From positions 310,001-374,000 of the forward strand of contig NZ_PDWS01000001.1 in the NCBI RefSeq assembly GCF_010093305.1: a stretch of 64,000 bases of DNA. Direction: 5' to 3'. Origin of the DNA: Pseudoxanthomonas sacheonensis (lineage in GTDB: Bacteria > Pseudomonadota > Gammaproteobacteria > Xanthomonadales > Xanthomonadaceae). The position numbers were made by a program, and so were the translations under genes. The notes beneath the pieces are model-generated. The model ran no database searches. It saw only the letters and a list, made by a program, of their open reading frames with translations, and was not told the origin of the DNA. Shown one piece after another: positions 37,546-47,971 of this stretch. Positions within the stretch are counted from its first letter, which is position 1. Every line of letters begins with the position of its first letter.

Positions 37546-38217
37546 TCAGTGGATGAAGAGCAAGGCGAGCAGCAGCGGCACGATCAGCCCCAGGCCGACA
37601 TACGGCCAGGTCATGCGCCGCTGTTTGGCGTGCATCTGCAGCAGGAACAAACCGGTGATGCAGAACACCAGGCAGGCGACGGCGAAGATATCCAGGAACC
37701 AACTCCACGCCGGTCCTGCGTTGCGGCCTTTGTGCAGGTCGTTGAAATAGGAGATCCAACCGCGTTCGGTGCGTTCGAATTCCACCGCGCCGCTCGTACG
37801 GTCGATGCTGAGCCAGGCGTCGGCGCCGGGCGTCGGCATGGACAGATAGATTTCCTCTTCCGACCATTCCGCTTCGCGCGCACTGATGGAAACTCCGAAG
37901 CGCTCGCCCAGCCAGTCCGCAGCGGGTTCCGGCAGCGGGGCGTTTCCTTCGTCGCGATCGCCCAGGTCCGACAGCAAGGCAACGGGCAGCTGCGCGGTGC
38001 GGTTGACGACCTGCGGCTTCGATTCGATCTTCGAGGCGTGGTTGAGGGTGATGCCGGTCGCCGCGAACAGCAGCATTCCGATCAGGCACACCGCCGAGCT
38101 GATCCAGTGCCACTGGTGCAGCGTGCGCAGCCAGAAGCCGCGCCGCTGCTGGCTGCTGGAGATATCCGTAGAAGGAGCGCTGCGCGACAAGCGGTGGTTC
38201 CGGCGGGTGGGGAGCAA
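37546..38217 (-). CDS. PepSY-associated transmembrane protein
   Basis: The 223-residue protein has a membrane helix near 40-58 (WHWISSAVCLIGMLLFAATG), a periplasmic PepSY-like part, and two C-terminal helices (about 173-193, 203-222). RTLHQWHW and NDLHKGRNAGPAWSW carry the conserved His residues that could bind haem or metal. Such proteins are thought to reduce ferric iron or siderophores across the inner membrane. A Fur-like box lies 19-33 bases upstream. The gene heads the run PepSY, DUF2271, DUF4198, ApbE, reductase. Confidence 0.88.
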   Translation of the reverse strand: MLPTRRNHRLSRSAPSTDISSSQQRRGFWLRTLHQWHWISSAVCLIGMLLFAATGITLNHASKIESKPQVVNRTAQLPVALLSDLGDRDEGNAPLPEPAADWLGERFGVSISAREAEWSEEEIYLSMPTPGADAWLSIDRTSGAVEFERTERGWISYFNDLHKGRNAGPAWSWFLDIFAVACLVFCITGLFLLQMHAKQRRMTWPYVGLGLIVPLLLALLFIH

Positions 38218-38235
38218 CCACTATTACAGCACAGA

Positions 38236-38250
38236 TGAGAATGACTCTCA
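38236..38250 (-). promoter_or_regulatory. Fur-like box before the PepSY gene
   Basis: TGAGAAT-G-ACTCTCA is a 7-1-7 palindrome with one mismatch, matching the Fur pattern TGATAAT-N-ATTATCA in form. It lies 19 bases upstream of the PepSY start. A similar TGAGAATGA stretch precedes the TonB receptor at 41456. Binding by Fur is inferred, not shown. Confidence 0.65.
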
Positions 38251-38278
38251 ATTAACGCCGGGCTCTTCTGCCAATACC

Positions 38279-38965
38279 TCAGACTTCGGTCCATTGCCGC
38301 AGGAGGTTGTGATAGACCCCGGTCAGCTGCACCAGGGCGGGGTGGTCGGGCAGCTCCTGGGTCAGCCGGCGTATGGATACGTCCAGTTCGAACATCAGCC
38401 GGCGCTGTCCGTCGTCGCGCACCATGCTCTGGATCCAGAAGAAAGAGGCGACCCGCGCGCCGCGCGTCACCGGAGTTACCTTGTGCAGGCTGGTACCCGG
38501 ATACAGCACCAGATGGCCAGCAGGCAATTTGATGCTCTGGATGCCGTAGGTGTCTTCGATGATGAGTTCGCCGCCGTCGTAGTCCTCGGGGGCGGAAAGG
38601 AAGAGGGTGGCCGACAGGTCGGTGCGTACCGCTTCGGGTGCGCCTCGGCTGCGGTCGTAGCGCACGGCGTTGTCCACGTGGAAGCCGAACGATTGCCCGC
38701 CCGCATAACGGTTGAACAGCGGCGGATAGACCCGCTTCGGCAACGCGGCGGAGAAGAACGTGCTGTTGCGCGACAACGCTTCGAGCACGGCCGAACCCAG
38801 TTCGCGCGCCACCGCCGAATCTTCCGGCAGCTGGGCGTTGTCTTTGGCCTTGGCCGACTGGTAGCCGGCGGTGATGCGGCCATCGGCCCAGTCGGCGGAA
38901 TCCAGCCGTGCGCGGAAGGCCGCCACCTGTTCGGCATTGAGGACGTCGGGAATGTTCAGCAGCAT
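38279..38965 (-). CDS. PiuC-type Fe(II)/2-oxoglutarate-dependent PKHD hydroxylase
   Basis: The 228-residue dioxygenase has the iron triad in [12 protein letters not shown] (HxD) and [11 protein letters not shown] (distal His), with Arg following for 2-oxoglutarate. It matches the PKHD-type YbiX/PiuC family, found beside TonB siderophore receptors. It probably modifies a siderophore or receptor-related substrate; the reaction is unknown. It is downstream of the TonB receptor but separated by a strong terminator at 38986-39020, so expression may need readthrough or its own promoter. Confidence 0.92.
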   Translation of the reverse strand: MLLNIPDVLNAEQVAAFRARLDSADWADGRITAGYQSAKAKDNAQLPEDSAVARELGSAVLEALSRNSTFFSAALPKRVYPPLFNRYAGGQSFGFHVDNAVRYDRSRGAPEAVRTDLSATLFLSAPEDYDGGELIIEDTYGIQSIKLPAGHLVLYPGTSLHKVTPVTRGARVASFFWIQSMVRDDGQRRLMFELDVSIRRLTQELPDHPALVQLTGVYHNLLRQWTEV

Positions 38966-38985
38966 CGGCAGTCGCCTCGACCATC

Positions 38986-39020
38986 AAAAAAAGCCCCGCC
39001 CATTGTGCATGGGCGGGGCC
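38986..39020 (-). terminator. Terminator after the TonB receptor gene
   Basis: On the minus strand CCCCGCCCA and TGGGCGGGG form a 9-bp stem with a 7-base loop (TGCACAA), followed by seven T. It lies 22 bases past the stop of the receptor gene and 21 bases before the piuC-type start. Confidence 0.92.
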
Positions 39021-39042
39021 GTAGTGTGTTGCGAGCCGCCGG

Positions 39043-41406
39043 TCAGAACTTGAAGGTGGCCGTCAGCACCGCCGAACGGCCTTCGCCCGGAGTCGCCCAA
39101 CCGTTGTTGCGGATACGCGTGTAGTACTCCTCGTCGAACAGATTGTTGACGTTCAACTGCAGGCCGATGCTGTCGTTGATCTGGTAGCCGATCATGGCGC
39201 GGTGGGTCCAGTAGTCGGGAGTCTTGAACAGCGCGGTTTGCGTAGCCACGTTGTTGGTGACCACGATATCGCTGTTATTGAGGTAGAACTCGCCCTGGTA
39301 GGTTGCGCCGTAACCGAAGATCCAGTCGTTTAGGTGGTATGTCGTCCACAAACTGGCCGAGTGCTTCGGCGTATTGGTCAGCGGATTGCCCTTCAACGGG
39401 TCGGGTTCGGCGGCGGAATTGACGCAAGCCGGGCTGGGATTCTGGCGGCAGAATTCCGAAACGCCGCTCAGCACTTCGCTGTCGAGGTAGGTGTAGTTGG
39501 CGAACACCGACCATTCGCGGGTGATGTTGCCGGCCACGCCCAAGGCCAATCCTTGCACGCGCGCCTTGCCGTCGAGTTGCTGCTCGCCGGTGGGATTGGC
39601 TGGATTGCCCGGATCGGCGACCTTGTAGTTCTCCCGTTCGTTGCGGAACAGGGCGGCGGTGAGCGCCAGACGGCTGTCCAGCAGCTCCCACTTGGTGCCC
39701 AGTTCGATGTTGACCGCGGTTTCCGGGTCGACTTCGCAGGTCGCCACCGTACACGCGCCGTTGACCGAGGCCTTGGACGGAGTCTTCGAGTTGGCGTAGG
39801 CAAGGTAGACCGTGCCGTTCTGCACCGGCTTGAACACCAAGCCGGCGCGATAGGAGAACAGATCGTCCTCATTGTCGAACTGTCCGCTCTTGCCGGTCAC
39901 CGTGCCGATCGGACCCGCCGGGCCTGCTGTCGTGGTCACCGCCCAAGTGGTGGTGTCGCCCTCATTGTGTTCGTAGCGTGCGCCGAGGTTCAGCGACAGC
40001 TTCTCGTTGAACTTCAAGGTATCGAACACGTACACGGCCTGGTTGCTCAACGTACCGGCGGTGCGTCCGACCAGGGTCTTGTTGGTGGGACCGGTGTAGA
40101 GCGAATCCGGATTGGAGATATCCATGAACGGCAGATGGTTCGGCGCAAGGTAAGGATTGCTGCCGTCCGCATTGCGGAACAGATTGCTGGTGTCCAGGTC
40201 GAAGGTCTCCTGCGAGAACGACACGCCGGCGACCAGTGCATGCTCGATCGAACCGGTGTTGAACCGCGCGGTCAGATCGGTCTGGCTGATGGAAATGGCG
40301 TTGCTGGTGTCGCGTACGTAACCACGCGGACCGGTTGGCATGTACTGGCCGACGGGAACGACAATTCGGGCAGCTCCAGTTCCGATCGTGCAGGAAGCCC
40401 CGGTCGGAGTCAGGTTGTTCGGCATGCACCAGGTACCCTGGGTGGCGTCGACCGTGGAGACCTGATCCACCTTCTGGTAGCGCGCCAAGCTGCGTAGCGT
40501 CACCTGTTCGTTGAAATCGTGCTCGAACACGCCTGTCAGCATGTCCACATCGATTTCCTGCTTGTCCACGTTGTGGTAGCCGTAATAGTTGCTGGAGTCC
40601 ACGCCGGGCAACGGGCCGTCGTAGAACGCATTACGATAGTAAGGCACACCGTATTGCGGCGTGTTTTCGTCGCTCTGGTGGAAGTAGCTCAGAGTGAAGC
40701 GGGTGTCCGAACCCAGGCCGAACGCCACCGACGGCGCGAAGCCCCAGCGCTCGAACTCTTCGTAGTCCCGGCCCGGTACATCGTTCTGATGGGCCATCGC
40801 GTTGAGGCGCACGGCGACCCCGTTGTCCAGGTCGAAGTTGCTGTCGGCGGTGACGCGTCCGTAGCCGTCGGTGCCGCCGCCGAGGGTAAAGACATGCGAA
40901 TCGACTTCTTGCGCGGCCTTGCTGACCAGGTTGATGCTGCCGCCTACGGAACCGGCGCCCGAATAGACCGAGTTGGCGCCATTCACCAGCTCGATCGATT
41001 CCAGATTGAAGTTGTCCGTGCGCGTGTACTGCGCGCTGTCGCGCACACCGTCGGTGGTGATGTCGCTGTTGGCGGTGAAGCCGCGCAGGTTGATGCTGTC
41101 GCCGTAGCCGCCACCGCCTTCGCCCGCGCCGAAGGTGATGCCGGGCAGGGTGCTGAGCACGTCGCGCAGGCCGATCAGGCCTTGCTGGTCCATCGTCGCC
41201 TTGTTGACCACGGTGATGGTCTGGGGGGTATCGAGCAGCGCCTCGGTGTATTTCGGCGAGGAGGGTTTGTCGATCTTGCTTCCCTTGACCTCGACGGCAT
41301 CCAGCTGCGTGGCGGTCTTGTCGGGCGCCAGATCGGCAAGGGCCGGGGTGGAAATCACCAGCAGCAGGGCGGCGGAAAGGGGGGAGAGGCGCAGCGTGGG
41401 GTTCAT
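39043..41406 (-). CDS. TonB-dependent siderophore receptor (Fiu/PiuA-like)
   Basis: The 787-residue outer-membrane receptor has a signal peptide ending STPALA. The plug domain follows (about 40-165: YTEALLDTPQTITVVNKATM, GDSINLRGFTANSDITTDGV), then a 22-strand barrel ending in an aromatic residue (LTATFKF). LGARYEHN and NNLFDEEYYTR are typical barrel segments. It should import ferric catecholates with TonB energy. A Fur-like box sits about 50 bases upstream of the ATG. The start at 41406 begins the signal peptide. Confidence 0.94.
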   Translation of the reverse strand: MNPTLRLSPLSAALLLVISTPALADLAPDKTATQLDAVEVKGSKIDKPSSPKYTEALLDTPQTITVVNKATMDQQGLIGLRDVLSTLPGITFGAGEGGGGYGDSINLRGFTANSDITTDGVRDSAQYTRTDNFNLESIELVNGANSVYSGAGSVGGSINLVSKAAQEVDSHVFTLGGGTDGYGRVTADSNFDLDNGVAVRLNAMAHQNDVPGRDYEEFERWGFAPSVAFGLGSDTRFTLSYFHQSDENTPQYGVPYYRNAFYDGPLPGVDSSNYYGYHNVDKQEIDVDMLTGVFEHDFNEQVTLRSLARYQKVDQVSTVDATQGTWCMPNNLTPTGASCTIGTGAARIVVPVGQYMPTGPRGYVRDTSNAISISQTDLTARFNTGSIEHALVAGVSFSQETFDLDTSNLFRNADGSNPYLAPNHLPFMDISNPDSLYTGPTNKTLVGRTAGTLSNQAVYVFDTLKFNEKLSLNLGARYEHNEGDTTTWAVTTTAGPAGPIGTVTGKSGQFDNEDDLFSYRAGLVFKPVQNGTVYLAYANSKTPSKASVNGACTVATCEVDPETAVNIELGTKWELLDSRLALTAALFRNERENYKVADPGNPANPTGEQQLDGKARVQGLALGVAGNITREWSVFANYTYLDSEVLSGVSEFCRQNPSPACVNSAAEPDPLKGNPLTNTPKHSASLWTTYHLNDWIFGYGATYQGEFYLNNSDIVVTNNVATQTALFKTPDYWTHRAMIGYQINDSIGLQLNVNNLFDEEYYTRIRNNGWATPGEGRSAVLTATFKF

Positions 41407-41455
41407 TCTCGGCTCGATGTATTGGGGCTTTGCCCCGGTCAAGCGACAATGTTAA

Positions 41456-41470
41456 TGAGAATGATTCGCG
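41456..41470 (-). promoter_or_regulatory. Fur-like box before the TonB receptor
   Basis: TGAGAAT-G-ATTCGCG at 41456-41470 matches a 7-1-7 Fur box with two mismatches between half sites. It shares TGAGAATGA with the box at 38236. It is 50 bases upstream of the receptor start, near the expected promoter. Confidence 0.65.
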
Positions 41471-41571
41471 CTTACAACCATTTCTTTACAATTTCACCTC
41501 CACCCGGATGCTTCGATTCCCAGCCGCTTGCGACGCAAACATATGGCGTAGGGCACAGGTATTGATTCGCC

Positions 41572-41600
41572 AAGAGCTCGGCGGGCAATGCCCGCCCTAC
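41572..41600. repeat. Single GTAG-type REP
   Basis: Read on the minus strand it starts GTAGGGCGGGCATTGCCCGC and folds into a GGCGGGC/GCCCGCC hairpin. It lies between the TonB receptor's upstream region and the Rieske gene end, with no partner copy. Confidence 0.6.
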
Positions 41601-41634
41601 ACTGGAAATACCCCACGGTTTGTAGCGGCGTCGT

Positions 41635-41967
41635 TTATTCGCGGTCGTCGCGGGTCCAGAGAGCGCCGTGCTCCTGCTTGACCGGGAATTTGGCTACGCC
41701 CGTATAGGCCGGCGCGCACAGCGGCATGCCGTTGCGGACGTCGAAGCGCGCGCCATGCAGCACGCACTCGATGGTGGCTTCCTCCGCATCGAAGCTGCCC
41801 GCGGAGAGTTCGAAATCCTCGTGGCTGCATTTGTCTTCCAGCGCGTAATACTCGCCGTCGTAGTTGAACACCACGATCGGCACCGAAGTCACTTCATCCC
41901 AGGCGGTCTTCATTTCCCCAGGAAGCAGCTCGCTGACGGCGCAGACGAAGGTCCAGGTCTCGCTCAC
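41635..41967 (-). CDS. Rieske [2Fe-2S] ferredoxin-like protein (non-haem oxygenase ferredoxin type)
   Basis: The 110-residue protein holds both Rieske ligand pairs: C47-S-H49 (LEDKCSHEDF) and C68-V-L-H71 (ECVLHGARF). It starts at a GTG (41967) overlapping the acetyltransferase stop as GTGA; an internal Met (KTAWDE) would remove the first strand. Alone it carries electrons, possibly to an oxygenase encoded elsewhere. Location at the end of the suf run suggests that it is supplied with its cluster by that system. Confidence 0.9.
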   Translation of the reverse strand: MSETWTFVCAVSELLPGEMKTAWDEVTSVPIVVFNYDGEYYALEDKCSHEDFELSAGSFDAEEATIECVLHGARFDVRNGMPLCAPAYTGVAKFPVKQEHGALWTRDDRE

Positions 41968-42503
41968 GCTCCTTCTCCGCCGAAAACCTTCTCCAGTATT
42001 TCGAAGCGCAGATCGTCGCGTTTGGGAATGCCAAAACGCTCGTCGCCGTAAGGGAAGGGCTTGGTGATGCCGGTGCGGCGGTAGCCGCGGCGCTCGTAGA
42101 AGGCGATCAACTCGTCGCGGATATCGATCACGGTCATGCGCATCGCCGACAGCCGCCACTCTTCGCGCGCGATGCGCTCGGTCTCGGCCAGCAACAGCTT
42201 GCCCACGCCGCCGCCCTGCAGGTCGGGTTTGACAGAGAACATGCCGAAGTAGCCGGCGCCGTTTTCCTCGGCCACGTGCGCGCAAGCCAGCAATTGCGCT
42301 TCGCGCTCGGCGATGATGATCAAGCTGCGCTCGCGTTCGATGTCCTTGCGCAGCACGGCGGGGTCGATGCGCTGCCCATCCAGCATGTCGGCTTCGGTGG
42401 TCCAGCCCTGCTTGCTGGCGTCGCCCCGGTAGGCGGAAGTCACCAGCAGAACCAGGGCGTCTATGTCCGCGAGCGTCGCGGTGCGGAAGGTAAGTTCGGT
42501 CAT
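41964..42503 (-). CDS. GNAT-family N-acetyltransferase
   Basis: The 179-residue GNAT protein has the acetyl-CoA-binding motif VKPDLQGGGVGKLLLAETE at about 105-123. It has TLADIDALVLLVTSAYRGDA as the N-terminal helix and a C-terminal IAFYERRGYRRTG. The substrate is not predictable. The stop is shared with the GTG of the Rieske gene, and sufS ends 41 bases upstream, so it is probably read with suf. Confidence 0.9.
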   Translation of the reverse strand: MTELTFRTATLADIDALVLLVTSAYRGDASKQGWTTEADMLDGQRIDPAVLRKDIERERSLIIIAEREAQLLACAHVAEENGAGYFGMFSVKPDLQGGGVGKLLLAETERIAREEWRLSAMRMTVIDIRDELIAFYERRGYRRTGITKPFPYGDERFGIPKRDDLRFEILEKVFGGEGA

Positions 42504-42533
42504 GGCGGAATTTTATCCGCTTTCCGATACGGC

Positions 42534-42543
42534 GTAGGAGCGA
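42534..42543. repeat. REP-like fragment next to the sufS stop
   Basis: GTAGGAGCGA directly precedes the TCA that is the sufS stop on the complementary strand. It equals the outer 10 bases of the GTAG REP at 1767 but has no hairpin or partner. It may be a decayed REP or chance. Confidence 0.3.
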
Positions 42544-43794
42544 TCAGGCCAGCAGGCTGCGCGCCTTCTTCAGCGCGGCCACGAACCGCTCGACTTCGTC
42601 GTGCGTGTTGTAGAACGCCAGCGAGGCGCGGCAGGTGGCGGCGACCCCCAGGGATTGCAGCAGGGGATGCGCGCAATGCTGGCCGGAACGGATGGCGACG
42701 CCCTCCAGATCCAGCAGGGTGGCCAGGTCGTGCGCGTGCGCGCCTTCGATCAGGAACGAGATCACCGCCGCCTTGCCCGGCGCGCGCCCGAAGATGCGCA
42801 GGCCGTCCACCTTCAGCAACTCTTCGGTCGCGTGGGCGAGCAATTCGCCTTCCCGCGCCTCGATATGCGCCATGCCGACCGATTGCAGGTAGTCCACCGC
42901 GGCGCCCAGTCCGATGAAGCCGGCGATGTTGGGCGTGCCGGCCTCGAACTTGTGCGGAGCGTCGTTGAACACGGTGCCTTCGAAACTGACCTCGCGGATC
43001 ATCTCGCCGCCGCCGATGAACGGAGGCATCGCCTGCAGATGCTCGCGCCTGGCCCACAAAGCGCCGGTGCCGGTGGGGCCGCACATCTTGTGGCCGGTGA
43101 TGGCGTAGAAATCGCAACCGATCGCGGCCACGTCCAGGGCGCGGTGGGGCGCGGCCTGGGAGCCGTCGATGACCGTCACGATGCCGCGTTTGCGGGCCTC
43201 GCGGCAGATCTCGCGAACCGGGTTCACGGTGCCCAGCACATTGGAGACATGCGTCAGCGCCAGCAGCTTCACATCGGCGGTCATCGCCGCATGCAGCGCC
43301 GGCAAATCCAGGCTTCCGTCCACGGTCAATTCGGCGACCTTGATGCTGGCGCCGGTCCGCTCGGCGACGAGCTGCCACGGCACGATGTTGGCATGGTGCT
43401 CCATGCGCGATACCAGAATGGTGTCTCCGGCCTTCAGCCGCGGCAACGCCCACGAATAGGCCACCAGGTTGATCGCGAAGGTGGTGCCGCTGCACAGCAC
43501 CAGTTCGTTGGCGCGCACGTTGAGGAAGCGGGCCAGCTTGCTGCGCGCGCCTTCGTAGGCGTCGGTCGCTTCGGTGCCCAGGGTATGCACGGCCCGGCTG
43601 ACGTTGGCGTTATGGCGGCGATAGAAATCGTCCACCGTCTCGATCACCGAAGCCGGCTTCTGGCCGGTGTTGGCGCTGTCCAGGTAGATCAGCGGCTTGC
43701 CGTGGACTTCGCGCGCGAGCAGCGGGAAGTCGGAGCGGATGCTTTCCCAATCGGGGCGGGAAGCCGTTGCCGTAGCGGTATGCGGAGCGTTCAT
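42544..43794 (-). CDS. sufS: Cysteine desulfurase SufS
   Basis: The 416-residue PLP enzyme has the lysine in FYAITGHKMCGPTGTGALW and the persulfide cysteine in IRSGQHCAHPLLQSLG. The type II (SufS) form is indicated by the RxGxHCA context and by its genes. It mobilises sulfur from cysteine for the SufBCD scaffold. It starts 3 bases after the sufD stop; no sufE follows in the window, so the sulfur acceptor is encoded elsewhere or replaced. Confidence 0.96.
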   Translation of the reverse strand: MNAPHTATATASRPDWESIRSDFPLLAREVHGKPLIYLDSANTGQKPASVIETVDDFYRRHNANVSRAVHTLGTEATDAYEGARSKLARFLNVRANELVLCSGTTFAINLVAYSWALPRLKAGDTILVSRMEHHANIVPWQLVAERTGASIKVAELTVDGSLDLPALHAAMTADVKLLALTHVSNVLGTVNPVREICREARKRGIVTVIDGSQAAPHRALDVAAIGCDFYAITGHKMCGPTGTGALWARREHLQAMPPFIGGGEMIREVSFEGTVFNDAPHKFEAGTPNIAGFIGLGAAVDYLQSVGMAHIEAREGELLAHATEELLKVDGLRIFGRAPGKAAVISFLIEGAHAHDLATLLDLEGVAIRSGQHCAHPLLQSLGVAATCRASLAFYNTHDEVERFVAALKKARSLLA

Positions 43795-43797
43795 GGC

Positions 43798-45060
43798 TCA
43801 GGTCACTCCGGCAGTCGTCAAGGCGTGGTCCAGCTGCGCGGTCAGCAGCGCCGCCACCGTAGCATCGGAGATCTGCATCAGTGGTTCGCGGCAGAACGCA
43901 GCGGTGAGCAGTTGTTGCGCCAGGTCCTCCGGCAGGCCGCGCGAGCGCAGATAGAACAAGGCGTTGGCATCCAGGCGGCCCACCGTGGCGCCGTGCGCGG
44001 CCTTGACTTCATCGGCGTGGATCTCCAGCACCGGCTGGGTATCTATTTCCGCGCCTTCGGACAACAGCAGGTTCTTGTTGGAAAGCATGGCGTCGCTGCC
44101 GTCGGCGCCTTCGCGGATCAATATGCCGCCATGGAAAACGGCGCGGCCGCGGCCGGTGCCCAAGCCGCGCCAGGTCAGTTCGCAGGAGGTGTCGCGTGCG
44201 ATGTGCTCTATGCCCAGGCGCGTGTCGACATGGCGCTTGCCGCCGGCCAGCAGTACGCCATTGGCGGTCAGCCGCGCGTTGTCGCCTTCCAGGCGCACGT
44301 TGAGTTCGTGGCGGGAAAGCGCGGCGCCCAGTTCGAGATCGGTGCGTCGGTATTGGGTGTCGCGGCCGAGCACGGCATCGGTACGCAGGAACGAAGTGGC
44401 GCGCTCGCTCTCGTGCTGGATGCGCGCGTGGTCTAGTGCGGCGCCGCGCGCCAGATGCACGTGGGTCAGCGAATTGGCGAAATGCGCGTGCGCGCCGCTG
44501 GCCAGATGGTGTTCGACCAGCGAAAGCTTCGCCTCTTCGCGCAGCTCGATGAGATTGCGCAGGTGCCAGGCGCGGTCGGCGCCGTCGTCGGCGCCGATGA
44601 AGACCAGATGCAAGGGCTTTGCGGTGTCGACGCCGGCCTCGGCGCGGAGCAGCACGCCTTCGCTGGCCAATGCGGCATTGAGGCGCGCGAAGATCTCGTC
44701 GTGGCGTTCGAAGCGGCGGGCCAGGAACCGGGCGGTATCTGTGCCTGCCGCGAGCACTTCGGACAGCAGTTGCAGGCTGACACCGCGCGGTAACTCGTCG
44801 GTCGCCGACAGGACCGGAGAATACAGGCCATTGACGAAGACGATGCGTGGCGACGGCATGCCGGCCAGCATTTCGATGCCGATTTCCGGCGCCGACTCCA
44901 CCATGGCGAAACCGCGCCGCTCCAACGCGCGCAGCGAGGTGTACTTCCACGCCTCGCTGCGCGGGCCGGGCAGGCCGTCGCGCAAGACGTCGTCCAGCAC
45001 TGCGCGCCGCGCAGCGTCGCCGTGGAAACCGCTGGCGAGCGAGTCGAGGAGGGCGCTCAT
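43798..45060 (-). CDS. sufD: Fe-S cluster assembly protein SufD
   Basis: The 420-residue SufD has an N-terminal helical domain (LPGPRSEAWKYTSLRALERR). The right-handed beta-helix follows (DLELGAALSRHELNVRLEGD, HGGILIREGADGSDAMLSNK) and the conserved C-terminal AHGATVGRLDANALFYLRSR with its His. It forms SufBC2D. The start codon overlaps the sufC stop (ATGA), showing coupling. An alternative Met 13 codons upstream lies inside sufC and is rejected. Confidence 0.95.
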   Translation of the reverse strand: MSALLDSLASGFHGDAARRAVLDDVLRDGLPGPRSEAWKYTSLRALERRGFAMVESAPEIGIEMLAGMPSPRIVFVNGLYSPVLSATDELPRGVSLQLLSEVLAAGTDTARFLARRFERHDEIFARLNAALASEGVLLRAEAGVDTAKPLHLVFIGADDGADRAWHLRNLIELREEAKLSLVEHHLASGAHAHFANSLTHVHLARGAALDHARIQHESERATSFLRTDAVLGRDTQYRRTDLELGAALSRHELNVRLEGDNARLTANGVLLAGGKRHVDTRLGIEHIARDTSCELTWRGLGTGRGRAVFHGGILIREGADGSDAMLSNKNLLLSEGAEIDTQPVLEIHADEVKAAHGATVGRLDANALFYLRSRGLPEDLAQQLLTAAFCREPLMQISDATVAALLTAQLDHALTTAGVT

Positions 45061-45824
45061 CAGGCCGCCTTCTCCGGAGTGACCCGGTCTTTCAGCCACG
45101 CATAACCATGCGCTTCCAGTTCCAGCGCCAGTTCCGGTCCGCCGCTTTCGACGATACGGCCATCGGACAGCACGTGGACTACGTCCGGCTTGATGTAGTC
45201 GAGCAGCCGCTGGTAGTGGGTGATGACCAGGAAGGCGCGGTCCGGCGAGCGCAGCGCGTTGACGCCCTCGGCGACGTTCTTCAGCGCGTCGATGTCCAGG
45301 CCGCTGTCGGTTTCGTCCAGGATCGCCAGCTTCGGCTCAAGCACCGCGAGTTGGAAGATCTCGTTGCGCTTTTTCTCGCCGCCGCTGAAACCTTCGTTGA
45401 CGCCGCGGTGCAGCAGTTCGTCCTTCAGGTGCAGCACCGCCAGTTTTTCGCGCACCAGCTTGAGGAACTGCATCGAATCCAGCTCGCTTTCGCCACGGGC
45501 CTTGCGCTGCGCGTTGAGCGCGGCGCGCAGAAAATAGGTGTTGTTGACGCCGGGAATCTCGACCGGGTACTGGAAGGCCAGGAACACGCCAGCGGCGGCG
45601 CGTTGTTCCGGCGCCAGATCCAGCAGGTCGTTTCCTCGATAGGTCACCGAGCCCTCGGTGACTTCGTAGCCTTCGCGCCCCGCCAGGATGTTGCCCAACG
45701 TGGACTTGCCGGCGCCGTTGGGACCCATCAGCGCGTGTACTTGGCCGGGTTTCACTTCCAGCGAGAGGCCTTTGAGGATTTCTTTGCCGGCGACGCGGGC
45801 GTGGAGGTTTTCTATTTTCAGCAT
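45060..45824 (-). CDS. sufC: Fe-S cluster assembly ATPase SufC
   Basis: The 254-residue ABC-type ATPase has Walker A GPNGAGKST at about 34-42, signature FSGGEKKRNEI and Walker B LAILDETDSGLDIDAL. It powers conformational changes of SufBD. The start at 45824 (MLKIENLHARVAGKEILKGL) is the family start; in-frame codons further upstream run through a repeat element and are rejected. It lies 152 bases after sufB because of that repeat. Confidence 0.96.
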   Translation of the reverse strand: MLKIENLHARVAGKEILKGLSLEVKPGQVHALMGPNGAGKSTLGNILAGREGYEVTEGSVTYRGNDLLDLAPEQRAAAGVFLAFQYPVEIPGVNNTYFLRAALNAQRKARGESELDSMQFLKLVREKLAVLHLKDELLHRGVNEGFSGGEKKRNEIFQLAVLEPKLAILDETDSGLDIDALKNVAEGVNALRSPDRAFLVITHYQRLLDYIKPDVVHVLSDGRIVESGGPELALELEAHGYAWLKDRVTPEKAA

Positions 45825-45844
45825 TTCGGTTTCCAGTGATTGAG

Positions 45845-45970
45845 CCCCTCTCCCAGCGGGAGAGGGGTTGGGGTGAGGGTTCGGCGAAGTCCATGACGGT
45901 TCGGACGCCGCTGGCTTCTTCGTACCCTCATCCGCCCTTCGGGCACCTTCTCCCGCAGGAGAAGGGAACA
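45845..45970. repeat. CTCCC/GGGAG palindromic intergenic repeat between sufB and sufC
   Basis: CCCCTCTCCCAGCGGGAGAG (45845-45864, ending in GGG) is a hairpin. Its continuation GGGGTGAGGGT pairs loosely with ACCCTCATCCGCCC at 45924-45937, and CACCTTCTCCCGCAGGAGAA forms a second hairpin near 45945-45966. It is a composite palindromic repeat of a type frequent in this family. It interrupts the suf operon without breaking any gene. Confidence 0.7.
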
Positions 45971-45976
45971 ACAACG

Positions 45977-47476
<1,500 letters not shown>

Positions 47477-47492
47477 GGGGCTGCCTGCGTTC

Positions 47493-47954
47493 TTAACTGG
47501 TGGCGACGTGCACGGCGATGGAGCGTCGCGTGGCGTCGGTGGAGGAGGAAGAGAGCGGTTTCAGCATCTGCGCCAGGGTCACGCCGCGCAGGGCATCGGC
47601 GACCACGTCGTTGATCAGCCGCCAGTTGGCGCGCACGCCGCACTGGTGGGCGATGCCGCAATGGCTCTCGTGCTGGCTGCACTCGGTCATCGCCAACGGC
47701 CCTTCCATGGCCTCGACGATCTCGATCAGGGTGATTTCGGCGGCGTCGCGGCTGAGGCGGTAGCCGCCGTGCACGCCACGCAAGCTGGTGACCAGCCCGG
47801 CCTGGGCCAGGGGCTTGAGCAGCTTGCTGACGGTAGGGGCTTCCAGCCCGGCGGTTTCGGCCAGATCGGCCGCGCTCAGCACGTCGGCCGGCCGCGCGGC
47901 GAGCACGGTCAGCACGACGGTGGCGTAATCGGTGAGCTTGGTGACGCGGAGCAT
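47493..47954 (-). CDS. Rrf2-family SUF operon regulator (SufR/IscR-like)
   Basis: The 153-residue protein has the Rrf2 winged helix ([40 protein letters not shown]) and three cluster-ligating cysteines C92, C99 and C105 ([16 protein letters not shown]). It is the kind of repressor that senses Fe-S status and controls suf. The start at 47954 is that of the family. A perfect palindrome at 47972-47996 lies 18 bases upstream, a candidate autoregulatory operator for the whole operon. Confidence 0.93.
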   Translation of the reverse strand: MLRVTKLTDYATVVLTVLAARPADVLSAADLAETAGLEAPTVSKLLKPLAQAGLVTSLRGVHGGYRLSRDAAEITLIEIVEAMEGPLAMTECSQHESHCGIAHQCGVRANWRLINDVVADALRGVTLAQMLKPLSSSSTDATRRSIAVHVATS

Positions 47955-47971
47955 GGCGAGGGCGGATTCCA

